NCBI GenBank assembly: GCA_016169945.1
Contig: JADLSH010000180.1
Span: 161,158-225,157 of the forward strand
DNA: 64,000 nt
Source of the DNA: Trachythela sp. YZ-2020
Lineage: Eukaryota > Cnidaria > Anthozoa > Malacalcyonacea > Clavulariidae
Direction of reading: 5' to 3'
A program made the position numbers and the translations under genes. Shown here one piece after another: positions 14,340-24,640 of this stretch (position 1 is the stretch's first letter; every line of letters begins with the position of its first letter). The notes under the pieces were generated by a model that searched no databases, was not told the DNA's origin, and worked only from the letters and a program-made list of their open reading frames with translations.

Positions 14340-15789
14340 ACTAACGATTTGAGAAATGGGGTAGAACTTGTTTTGAAACTGATAAATTAAAATGGGGCAG
14401 AACCGGCCTTTCTCTACTACTAAGGTTGAGGAAACATATGAGTGACTGGCGCCACTGTCGAGCAATGCGCGGAATGTCTGTCCGTTTATGTTAATTAACA
14501 CTACAGGATGAATTACAGATGTTTTACAGCTGGCTGTGCAACCTATTCCGTCGTTTGTTTTACCAGGGCTTTTACTCTCGCATATTGAGGAATGATGTCG
14601 TCCAACAAATCTTACTCTTACCCGAATTCGCATGATGCTGACCACTTGCGCAATTGAAACATAAACGCTTTTTGGCGAGGATTTTCTTTCTTTCGAGTGG
14701 TGTCAACACCTTGTCACACGTTTTGGCTCTATGGTCTGTACTTTCGCAATACACGCAATTTATCCCATGATCGCGTGACCCAAATGCTCGCCCACCCGCG
14801 GACTGATTGTTGAAATCCCTTCCAAATCTACTGCGCTTGGTAACTTTAGTATTAACTATGTTTGTCTCCGTCCATTTTTTCAAGGATTCAAGCAAATCCT
14901 TGAATGTCCAATCCCTCCAATCGGTCTTAACATGAGTTATAAGCTCTGCTTTAATGACTTCAAGTTTGCGCAACACGTAATAGGCCGTCCCTTCAATACT
15001 ATCAAGTTTCCCAAGTGTTTCCAAACTCTCAATGTTAAACAATAGCTGTTCGTAAAATCGATGGATTTTGGATACGTCCCTTTCACTAATGGTTGGTGAT
15101 TCTAAGAGACTAACTACGTATGAACCAGCTACTTCGCTAGGGTGTCCATATCTATCTTCTAAATATTTCAAGGCACGAGAATAACCTTCGTCAGTAAATG
15201 GGAGACAATCAATCGCGCTTCTAATGCTTGGGTCAACGAGCTCTTTAAGGTGGGAAAACTTTGTTATCGGTGGAACGTTTTGCGAGTCGACCATCGCCTC
15301 AAACTACCCTTTGAAACGCACCCAATCATGCGGTTTCCCATTAAATTTAGCTATGCTAAGTTTAGGTAATCGCACGCCTTTCTCAGCCATTTGTTTCTGT
15401 TTCAGTGCGGCTTCTAGCTTTTGCTCTAGTAATTGCTTTTCAAATTGCATTGTCTGTTCTTGTGTATGCTTCAACTCAATCTCTTTTGCGTTTCGATCAA
15501 TTTCCTTCACGAAATTGGCAAGTTTCTGCGTACAATTGTCAGCCAGTGCAATTTGATTGTCTATATCTGTAGACCATTGTTCTATTGATTCAACAGATTC
15601 GCTCTGCGCGAATTTGGCTTCTTCAATGGAACCCTTTAGAATAATAATTGTACTTACAATTGTTGTAATTGACTCACGGTGTCTGTCTACGGCTGTTCTA
15701 TCGCCATGCCCGAGTACTTCGTCGCTGCGTTTGATTCTGAAGTTCAACGCCTTGAGCTTCGCATCCAATTCTGTTTGTTGTTTCTTCAT
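14340..15789 (-). pseudogene. gag-pro: BEL/Pao-type gag-protease fragment
   Basis: Reading leftward from 15789: a coiled-coil Gag N-terminus (LDAKLKALNFRIKR onward), KLSIAKFNGKPHDWVRFK, then after an in-frame TAG at 15304-15306 the DUF1759-like Gag core (ITKFSHLKELV, ALKYLEDRYGHP). Paired zinc-knuckle residues (CVYCESTDHRAKTC, LCFNCASGQHHA) follow, then after a frameshift near 14,625 an aspartic protease with the LLDSGASHSYVSS active-site motif. Reverse transcriptase and integrase are missing because the copy stops at the virus element border. Two disablements show it is dead. Confidence 0.85.
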
Positions 15790-15818
15790 GTCCGAAACGT
15801 TAAATCACACACACACAA

Positions 15819-15835
15819 TCCCGTCGGAGGTGCCA
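15819..15835 (-). other. Retrotransposon primer-binding site
   Basis: The plus strand reads TCCCGTCGGAGGTGCCA, the typical 3' end of a tRNA including CCA. On the minus strand this is a PBS beginning TGG, in the right place between LTR and gag of the BEL/Pao copy. Confidence 0.7.
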
Positions 15836-15839
15836 ATAA

Positions 15840-16540
15840 TGTGGGGAACGGCAGGTTCGGTCCCGTTCAGTACGATCCCACAAGATCACAAAATTCACTC
15901 ACAGTTAACAGTAATGTAAAAATCTTATATTTCACAAGATACAGCTCTCGCTCACATAGCTCACCTACTCATGATTAGATCATGCAGACTCCTTATCTTT
16001 TAACACAACAATATTATATGAGTTCAATAACGTATTAACTAGTGACGTAGTTCGTATATAATTAGATCTAGATAAAACATTAGGTAACACTATCTTAAGG
16101 CGATTTCCGACAATGGAAATAAATTCAAATAAATTTCATCGTATACCTAACGTAACTATTTTTAACATGTATAGTTGTGTACTGGATAATATTGACAACA
16201 TTTTACTTGGTATTGGTTATTGGTAGTTTGATATCCATATACGAAAGGTTTTTAAGAACTAATCATGGTGGTTAAAGCTATGTCTGGCATAATTTTCTCT
16301 TGCCAGCTACAAGGGGTGAAAGGTTCAATTTAAATAAATCAAGCACAATTTTTCGTACTAAGAAACTTGCTAACGAAATATATAGCTGCCTTAGCATTAT
16401 TTCCTCGGGCCGAAAACTGCCTCACAATGGAATGCCATACCTTGGTTTGTACATCCAGCGTTTTCACATTCACAGTTCATATTGTCTACATTGAAACTCC
16501 TCTCTCTCTCTTCTAAACGATCTCAAGACTTCCATTCTAT
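15840..16540 (-). mobile_element. Probable BEL/Pao LTR and flank, no gene
   Basis: The minus strand reads ...CCCCACA, four bases before the PBS, as an LTR end should. The other LTR boundary cannot be set because the second LTR is absent. No coding sequence is seen. Confidence 0.45.
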
Positions 16541-16544
16541 CATT

Positions 16545-17290
16545 AAGCACGGCCAACGGAAGAGGGAATCCGCGCTTTGGTGTGCCTTCCCCGAACGATG
16601 AACAATCTTAAAGTCATCAACTTGTGATTTCTCGATCCATCTTGCAAGTTGTCCCTCCGGACTTCTGAAGTTTGTTAACCACTAAATTGTCGAGTGGCCC
16701 GTTCGAACCCTAAATTCACGTCCGTAAAGATGGTACGTAGTGGATATTTTGAGACGACAGCTAGTAGTACTTCGTAAATTAAATATAGTATGTCTTCGAA
16801 TTCATTAAGCAACTGCTTTAACTCTTCGTTTTGTTTCATGCTTAAGCCCTCTTTTACTTCTCTCGTACAGCTCTTGGAGGTGTGCAGGAACCACAGATTT
16901 TGCTGGGAACAATTTCCTATTTAACGTTTCAGCTTGTTCCACGTTCGTTACGTAAACAATGGGTTCGCAGCTCGCTACACAAGTTCCAGCTTTAATACTC
17001 TGATATTGGTCTGTTGGGTTGAAGACACGAACAGGAAGAATATTGGACTGTAGGTCTACTAATGTCCTAGCTACTATCAAATACTGTAAAGTTCCTCGAA
17101 CTAGTCCTACGGTGTCCCACAATTTGGGTGCAGCTGCTTTCAATCTCTCTGCAATGATTGCATCGCTTCGGGGTGGCACTACTACCTTCTCATCTAAAAT
17201 TACTCTTCGAAATTGCAATGCTTCTCCCGACTCGGTAGAGCTACTTAATGGATCTTGATTGGAATACTGATATACGCACCGTCCACACTA
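16545..17290 (-). pseudogene. pol: Ty3/gypsy pol fragments (protease-RT linker and RNase H end)
   Basis: The minus strand from ~17,260 encodes a segment typical of the gypsy region before reverse transcriptase (ARTLVDLQSNILPVRVFNPT, PAHLQELYERSKRGL). From ~16,680 to 16,550 comes an RNase H C-terminal signature (GQLARWIEKSQVDDFKIVHR, GKAHQSADSL). The reverse transcriptase between them is deleted. It belongs with the gag fragment at 18,018-19,456, the two now being separated by a LINE insertion. Confidence 0.7.
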
Positions 17291-17389
17291 ATATGACAGT
17301 CATTAGCAACCCAGAAATCTAGTCTCAAGATACACTGGTCGGTTATTACGGCAATCCAAACATCATGCACAGCTTCATGACCACCAATC

Positions 17390-18016
17390 ATGAAGGGTGC
17401 CTTCCAACGGTCCGGGGTAGATACCGCTGAAATAGTGCAATACTATTGTGCATGCATACGCTCAACATTGGATTACGCCTGTCCTGTTTTTCATTTTGCT
17501 CTTCCAACATATCTAAGAGAAGACTTAGAGCGCATCCAGAAAAGAGCGTTGAGGTGCATCGTTCCAGATTTTCCGTACTCTACCGCCCTGGAGTTAGCTA
17601 ACATACCATCCATTGACGATCATCACGAAGCCCTCACTAACAAATTATTCCAGAACATAAAGGAAAGTCCCTATAGCAAGCTGAAACACCTGCTACGGGA
17701 AAGACACGAATCTAAAACTTATGACCTGCGGGTACAATACCCCTTAGTAGTGCCAAGAACTAAAACTAAACGTTTTTCTAACTCATTTATAATTGCTGGT
17801 AGCAAGGCATATAATCAATTAAATAAGAAATGTACATTTTAGGTTGACGAAACTTTTAAACGTTTTTTTATAAGGAAATTCTGTAAATAAAATAATTTAT
17901 GGGTATTTTAAGATTAGTAGAACCTTTAAGATCTTAGAGTAAATTACCTATGTAATAAGTCACGCAATTCAGTTCCTACTGCCATGTGATCTTAATTTAA
18001 TAAATCAATCAATCAA
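17390..18016 (+). mobile_element. 5'-truncated CR1/Jockey-like LINE 3' end
   Basis: An open stretch (17390-17842, 150 codons) encodes the typical C-terminal region of non-LTR reverse transcriptases (IRSTLDYACPVFHFALPTYL, RIQKRALRCIVP). The 3' UTR ends in a (TCAA)n-type tail, AATAAATCAATCAATCAA. It interrupts the gypsy copy and therefore inserted later. Confidence 0.78.
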
Positions 18017-18017
18017 C

Positions 18018-19456
18018 TTTCTTCGCTTTCTCCAATCGGGACGAACAATGGTAATGTTTGACCCAGTGTCCACAACCATCTGACAAGCAACTCTTTCAAG
18101 TTCTAGAGCAACAGTAATACTGTTCGCCATAGCCTTAACTCTCCCTGTTTTTAACACATACTGTGGGGGCTTTGTCTTTAGACGTAGCCAATTCTTGCCC
18201 CGCAGCTACGAGGCGTTTCCCGCCGAATTTTGTGCTTTTCGTTCTAACGTGTTTTGGTCTCCAAGGGTTTTTCCGTTGGACGTGGATGGGGAACTTGATT
18301 TAGGAACCTCAAATTGTGTACAACTTCTTTGTAAATGATCAAGTGCACCACATTTCCAGCAGCCTTCATAGGACCGAGGAGGAATCCGTGCGGCGTTTTT
18401 TCTAGACGCTTGAACAAGGCTGTACTGAGGTTCTGGTCATCCGTTTCTGCAGCCTTACGTTCATTCTAACGCTTGTGTTTTTCGTCTTCAACTTCGGTTT
18501 CGGCTGAATACAGCTGTGTTACTCTTGGTGTTTGTCCTCTGAGATGTCGGCTAGCCAGCTGGAACGACTCGAGCTCAATCGCCAACGCCACGGCTCTCTA
18601 CAAGGACAGGCGTCGTTCTTGCTTCAAACGCAATCTCATACTGTCATCTGCAAAACTATCGATGAACTGATCCCTTGCCAATATGTCCACAGTGCTAGAT
18701 GGTGCGTCAGGGTAGGACAATCGGGCGAAACGTTCGATCTCCTCTGCCAACGCAGGCAGATTCTCATCTTTCTGTTTAACTTTGTTTCTAAATTGCGCTC
18801 TTGCCATTTCTGTACAACGAGCTGTACCAAAACGGCAGATTCGCAAGAACGTTTAGGGCAGTGCCGATAAAATTCGAGGCCAAAAATACAGCCTTCTGTT
18901 GCTCTTGCCAACCATTAATTTCAGCTATCATGTTGAATTGAGCTAAATACGACTCCCATGACGTTTTGCCATCGTAAATTGCTGAATTTTTGTTGCTTTG
19001 ACCTAGCGTTTTATATCCTCGATTAGTTCCTTTCTTAAGGTTGCATACATGTCTTTAACCAATTGGGCATTAACTTTGATTAATCGCTCCTTGAGAATCC
19101 CAGTGCACCGCACGCTTCTCGATCTCCGACATTCTTTCGTGTAGCACGACAAAACGATCAACTAACCGTTCTTCGATACGCGATTGCCGTTGTAATACCT
19201 CGTTTACTTTCAGATCAAACTTACTGGCCATTTTAGACTGTCGCTCGAATAACTGCTGTTGTAATTCCTTTTGTTCGATCAATATTTCAACTTGCTGTAC
19301 ATGAGCAAGTACGAGTTTATATTTTCTGTATTCTCGTCGTTCGTTAAAGGAGTATCCATTAACTATATTTATTTCAACAACATGCAGCCTTTTTATATAC
19401 AAACTATACAAATTACAATATTTGCACCAATGTAACTCAATCGAGCGTAAGGTCAC
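18018..19456 (-). pseudogene. gag: Ty3/gypsy gag and protease fragment
   Basis: The minus strand holds gag residues (FARLSYPDAPSSTVDILARD, QFIDSFADDSMRLRLKQ) near 18,600-18,850. A single zinc-knuckle-like CWKCG...H...C lies near 18,340, and an aspartic protease core with VDTGSN near 18,060. The N-terminal coiled-coil part (19,070-19,456, EILIEQKELQQQLFERQSKM) precedes it. Reading frames are repeatedly interrupted, so it is inactive. Confidence 0.65.
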
Positions 19457-19504
19457 AGAATTAATTCAAGCGTATCGTCACAGCTGCTAAGAAACATTTA
19501 CATC

Positions 19505-21258
19505 GGAACTTGAAAAACTCGAGGAATAATTATTTTTCTGATTTCTTGGGTAACTCTATCGAAGAAAACCCCAAGGCTTTCTGGTCTCATATTAAAAAGT
19601 TGGAAAATGAAGGTACTGAAATACCAGATTTTACAGTCGACAATCATGTGATATCTCAGCACTTATCAAAGGCTGATGTGCTAAATAATCAGTTTGCTAG
19701 TGTCTTTAGCACAGAAGAAACAAATATGATTCCAGATGTTAAGGGAAATCCATTAGCACCAATTGGAGAAAAAATTATTTCAACCATAGGTGTCGGTACG
19801 TGAAACAATTAAGTATGTTGAAGTCTGACAAAGCATATGGTCCAGATAGAATTCCGCCCTGGTTCCTAAAGAGAATTCGTAGCAATATATACCAACAATC
19901 AATCAATAATGGAACCATGCCGAGTGAATGGAGGAAAGCTAACGTATGTGCAATTCATAAGAAAGAGAAAAGATCGGATCCATCCAATTTTAGGTCCATA
20001 TCGCTCACCTGCATTGCATCCAAAGTGCTTGACCACATTATCCGTAGCCAGGTTGTGCAGCATCTTGCCAAATGCGAGGTCCTCACTGATTATCAGCGTG
20101 GATTTAGAGCAAAACGATCAACTAAAACACAACTCATATGTACTTTTCATGACATAGCAAGTATCATTCAAGCCAATAAAATAGTCCATGCAGCAATTCT
20201 TGATTTTTCAATGGCTTTTGATAAATGTTATACATGACTCGCTACTTCCTTGGTTTGAATCATTTCTAATAGGACGTACGTAGTCAGTGGTTTACGAGGG
20301 GGTGTCTACTTCTTCCGTATGTACAAATTTTTGTGTCCCTCAAGGAACAGTGTTTTGCCCATTGCTGTTTTTGCTGTATGTAGATGATATTCCCGATGAT
20401 CTTGGTTCTTCTGTGAGATTATTTGCTGATGATACGCTGCAGTACGCTACAATCACATGCGTAGAAGACACCATCGACCTTCAAGATGACCTGTATCGTC
20501 TAGAAATTTGGCAACAAAAATGGCAAATGGAATTTAACCCAACGAAATGTAAAATTATATGAATTACGACCAAGCCAAGCACACCACCTAGGCGTCAATA
20601 CGTGTTCTGTGGTGAAGTATTGGAAGAAGTTGAATCGCATTCATATATTGGAGTCACTCTTGATCAAAAAATTAAATGGTCACCCCTTACTATAAACATC
20701 ACATCTAAAGCAAACTGGGTAAGTGATCAAACGCAAACTTTGAAATTGTCCACAAAATGTGAAGGAAATTGCGTATACGACTCTTGTGAGACCAAAACTT
20801 TGATATGCCTGTACCGCATGGGATCCATATCTCAAGAAAGATATAGAAGCGATTGAAAGAGTTCAAAGAAAGGCAGTCCGTTAAGTTTATGTCGTGGACA
20901 GTATGACCAAACAACAAGCATGTCAAATATGCTACAAAGTTTGAATTGGGACACCCTCGAAAATATGAGAAAACGAGCAAAACTTGTCACTATGTTTAAG
21001 ATGTGCCATGGTTATCTAGGTGGCAACTGGGAGAATATTTAATCCGAAATAATGAGATGAGAACACGGGGTAGTCGCCAGTTTAAATTTAGAATCCCCTG
21101 AGCAAGAATAAATATTTTTAAATATTCTTTTTTTCCTAGCACAATTAGTGAGTGGAATAAACTTCCATCAGGTACTGTAACTACCAAATCTGTTGACGTT
21201 TTTAAAAATACTAAGATTTTTCTCGACATCTCGTTCGATGGGAATAATAGTTGATGGT
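19505..21258 (+). pseudogene. CR1-like LINE reverse transcriptase, multiply broken
   Basis: Segments in three frames follow the order of a CR1/L2-type ORF2: the linker (FWSHIKKLENEG), SDKAYGPDRIPPWFLK, EWRKANVCAIHKKEK and SNFRSISLTCIASKVLDHII. Then GFRAKRSTKTQL, the catalytic LFADD box near 20,425 and the C-terminal TISEWNKLPSGT near 21,150. Stops and frameshifts make it inactive. The endonuclease is absent, so it is 5' truncated. Confidence 0.82.
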
Positions 21259-21351
21259 GTTTCTGGATGGAATATTCGAACGAAAATTTATATACATTTT
21301 TAGACCTAGCCAGGAGCAGTTGCGAAAATGCAACCTTAGGCACTCTGGCAG
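21209..21351. repeat. LINE/SINE-associated repeat, copy 1
   Basis: A ~143-bp segment from TACTAAGATTTTTCTCG to CTGGCAGGA is matched by 21487-21630. Its first part is also the C-terminal coding end of the LINE at 19505-21258. Confidence 0.75.
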
Positions 21352-21413
21352 GATTCAAACCTGCGGCACTGCGATTCCGGTGCAGTGCTCTACGCAACTC
21401 AGCTACAGAATCC
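21339..21413 (-). repeat. tRNA-derived SINE head
   Basis: On the minus strand TAGCTGAGTTGCGTAGAGC matches a Pol III A box with D arm, and GGTTTGAATCC matches a B box inside a perfect T arm (GCAGG/CCTGC). The D and T arms are recognisable, but the anticodon stem is mismatched and there is no mature-tRNA context, so this is a SINE promoter rather than a tRNA gene. The sequence continues leftward into a tail shared with 21487-21630. Confidence 0.7.
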
Positions 21414-21486
21414 AGTTGCTCAACATTAACCGCAAGTTCGTGTATATATATATGGGAGGGATGCCAGTATATGGTATATGGGTAAA

Positions 21487-21630
21487 TACTAAGATTTTCT
21501 CGGCATCTCGTTCCGTGGGAATAATAGTTCATGGTGTTTGCGGATGGAATATTAGAACGAAAATTTACGTACATTTTTAGGCATAGCCAGGTGCAGTTGG
21601 AAAAATGAAACCTTAGACCATCTGGCAGGA
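21487..21630. repeat. LINE/SINE-associated repeat, copy 2
   Basis: A direct, diverged copy of 21209-21351 (TACTAAGATTTTCTCGGCAT start, CTGGCAGGA end), cut before the tRNA-like head. Confidence 0.75.
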
Positions 21631-21867
21631 ATCGCTTTAAAACTCGAAAATCTTATCTTTCTTCAATCTTATCTCGTTTTAGGGACTTTGCTTGTCGGTT
21701 TATTTTAATTTTTTAAAAAGTTTGCAAAATGGCAGTTAAGTTTCTGACGCATAGTATTCTCAGCCAATCATGAGTTTTCTAGTTACCAGTTTTCTCTCGG
21801 CCTCAACTCGCGCATGCGCATAACGTAGAAAACCGTCAATTGCATAATGGCGGACAACTTTGCATTC

Positions 21868-22530
21868 CGCTATGTTGTCACATACCGGGGTGTAAATATC
21901 CGAACGGAATTAATACTCTCCGACGGCGCTTCGGGCCGGCTCGGGGAAAATAGCCTACCGTAATTGAACCGTAGTTGAACATATTCTAATCTATATATTC
22001 ACTATAATATACTTGGTTCTACTTTTTAATATGAACTTTTATTAGTAGTTGAGGTGATATCTTGATAGGATTTTTCCGCCTTTAATCATGTAAATGTAAA
22101 TGATTTCGCACATGCTTAAAACTTCTATATTAGTCACGTGACAAATTAGAACATTGCCATTTTGTCTTAATCAATATGAGTTTTAAAACCCAAAATTTCG
22201 GAATTGAAATAGAACACAACTCAGTATACTTTATCTAGTATTATAAATCCATACCTACTATTTTAAGCAGATTAAGGTCGCGTGATCCCTTAAGGCTAGT
22301 TCTCATATGTCGCAAGAATCGGCGATATCCATTGTCGGTGGTCATTGGTGTGTAAAATGCTTTGTCTGTCGGCCGAGAATACAATAGATCGCCGACCATC
22401 AGCGACATATTAAAACTAGCCTTTAGTGCAAGTCGCCTATGTGACGACTTCGCAGTCCGCTATGTTCAATCACATACCAGGGTGTGAATATCCGAGCGGA
22501 ATTAGTACCCTCGCTGACTCGGGGAAACGT
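21868..22530. repeat. Pair of ~75-bp direct repeats
   Basis: TCCGCTATGTT...CACATACC...GGTGT...ATATCCG...CGGAATTA...CTCGGGGAAA occurs at 21868-21955 and again at 22457-22530. They could be the ends of a non-autonomous element or a target duplication. No gene lies between them. Confidence 0.6.
22294..22421. mobile_element. Small MITE-like inverted-repeat element
   Basis: The ends GGCTAGTTCTCATATGTCGC and GCGACATATTAAAACTAGCC are inverted copies with three mismatches; the element is 128 bp and non-coding. Flanks (TTAA, TTTA) allow a T/A-rich target duplication but do not prove one. Confidence 0.55.
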
Positions 22531-22631
22531 GATTAATTTAAGATTTTCATTGATATATAATTAATTTATTGACGATACTCTAACAAATTTCTTTCGCTAA
22601 ATTTAGAAATTTCAAGAGCCATATAGCTGGA

Positions 22632-24640
22632 ATGTCAACCATACTACCATGGGAAAACGAGCAGGAACAAAATTATATTTGTATGGGAAAAATTGTGAAT
22701 GATGTTGTAAGTAAAGGATTGAGAACAATTTTTAAACAAGAGTGGGACAATCGTTACCAGCCTTCCTTTGGGGCATGGGATGACACCAACGTAAGTGGTC
22801 AGCTGCTCTTTCATCTGGAACAAACACGAAAAGACCAAACAAGAATGTCTACCAGGCAAAATTTCAACGTGGAGATACAAATCAGTGGGATTGTTCAGTG
22901 CTTTTTGATGCAATTCTTTACTCTTTTTCGATTGGTCAAAAAAGCCTTAATCCAACAATAAAGAGCCAAGTCGATGATCTTAGAAAAATACGAAATGATA
23001 TTATGCATTCTGAAGGGAAACTCACCGATAGAGACTTTCAAACCATGACAACTCGCGTTGAAAATGCATTAAGCCTTGGGACTTCCAACCAATGAAGTCG
23101 TTCGAATTAAAGTTGAGAGAAACCATTACAAATCGTTTCAAGTTCTACCTCCCAAGCCAGCACACGAAGTCGTTTACCGTTCTGATAAAGTACACGAAAT
23201 AGGTCAAGACCTTCAAAAGTTGTACAGCGATAACGACGGTAAACTTACAGATCTCTATATTTCTGGAAATCCTGGAAGTGGAAAATCTCAACTCGCCAGA
23301 CAAGTTTGCGATGATATTTACAAAGGTGTAAATTGGCAAACCGAAACAACATTTGTGATGACAATAGACGGAAAAGATTTAGATTCTCTTCTATACTCAT
23401 ATCAAGATTTTTGTCGACGTCTAAACTGCAATGAAAGTACATTGGAACATATTGTGAATTCATCCAAACCAAAAGATAAGAAGATCAAAGATTTAAGATC
23501 ACAAATAAGCACTAGAATTAAGAATTGGAAGAGGTGGTGGATTATAGTAGACAATGTGGAAAATCTGGCCAATATTTCCCTCTACTGCCTCAGATGGGCG
23601 ACGAAGTTTGGAATAATGGCCAAATTATTTTAACAACACAAAACAGAACTTCTGTCCCACCTGATAGTTTGTTCACTAAACATGTTTCACTCAGTCTCGG
23701 TATGAATAAGCGAGAATGTCGCCAGCTTCTTGCCCTATTATCAAGAATTGACGCCAGTGACCCGTTGCTAGATGAAGTTGCAGAGACGTTAGATAGGCAA
23801 CCCCTGGCAATGGCCGCAGCTGCCGTGTACATGAAACAAGTCATCGAGCCAAATTGTTGTCCTGAATTTTCGTGGCAAGACTATTTAGGCAAGTTACAAA
23901 AAGGTAAAAGAGAATTAACAGAAGAACGTCTTCGCAAGATTAATTCAGCATATTCGTCCACCATGTCTGCTGCTGTGTTTTTAGCTGTTAAAAAATGTGC
24001 AGAAAGTAATATAATTTTGAAACACACATTCCAACTTTTTTCCCTGATATCTTTTGAGCCACTACCACTTGATCTTATTGTCAAATACATTCAGCAGCAA
24101 GATGAAGAGCTAGATGCAGACGATATCTGTCTTGCAATAAATCATTGTTCGTTGTTCGTTCCTGCTGGAAATGAAGATCGCGATATCCATCTACATCGTG
24201 TTGTTCATGAAGCCGTTAAGTCATTTTGTTATTGCAAACGATCTGAAATGGACAATTTTGGGCAGAAAAACTCCCAATGTAGGAACACATGTTAATGGGA
24301 AATGTATAGTTCACCAAGTTGTAAAAATACTTTATTACTTCAAAGATAGAGAAGATAAAATCAAATTGATTCCACATTTGAAAACATTCCACACAGAGAT
24401 TAACAAATTATTTCCACAGCATGCATTAAATTCAGTTAGTTTAGACTTTGAGAAAACTAGAATTTCTGAAGTATACCTGTTTTTTGGGAAGATTTTACAT
24501 GACTATTGCGAGTTTGAGCTGTCTACGGAATTTCTAAAATCAAATCTTCAAATTTGGAAAGGCTGGAAAGAAAACATTCATATGTCTGATATTTACCAAG
24601 AACTCGGTATATTACATTCAAAATTAGGTGAACTCCAAGA
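22632..24640 (+). pseudogene. HEPN + NB-ARC part of a TPR receptor-like gene
   Basis: Begins MSTILPWENEQEQNYICMGK. A DZIP3-type HEPN domain (KIRNDIMHSEGKL near 22,985) is followed by an NB-ARC/STAND ATPase with P-loop GNPGSGKS (~23,265), Walker B WWIIVDNVE (~23,535), the GQIILTTQNR sensor (~23,610) and RQPLAM (~23,800), then a winged-helix-like region. Frame changes lie near 22,840, 23,080, 23,570 and 24,220. Cnidarians carry many NOD-like receptors of this build, which are thought to oligomerise on sensing ligands through their repeats. It is either a recent pseudogene or a gene hit by assembly indels; the sequence otherwise keeps good coding quality. Confidence 0.82.

Noticed and set aside
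13998..14340. Minus-strand His/Ser-rich extension of the BEL/Pao protease frame
   Set aside because: It is the antisense of the acidic tail of the viral gene at 13649-14197 and of the GT-rich minisatellite; the retroelement stops near 14,340.
21339..21413. Functional tRNA gene
   Set aside because: The anticodon stem is mismatched and the sequence continues into a repeated SINE tail; A and B boxes are better explained by a SINE.
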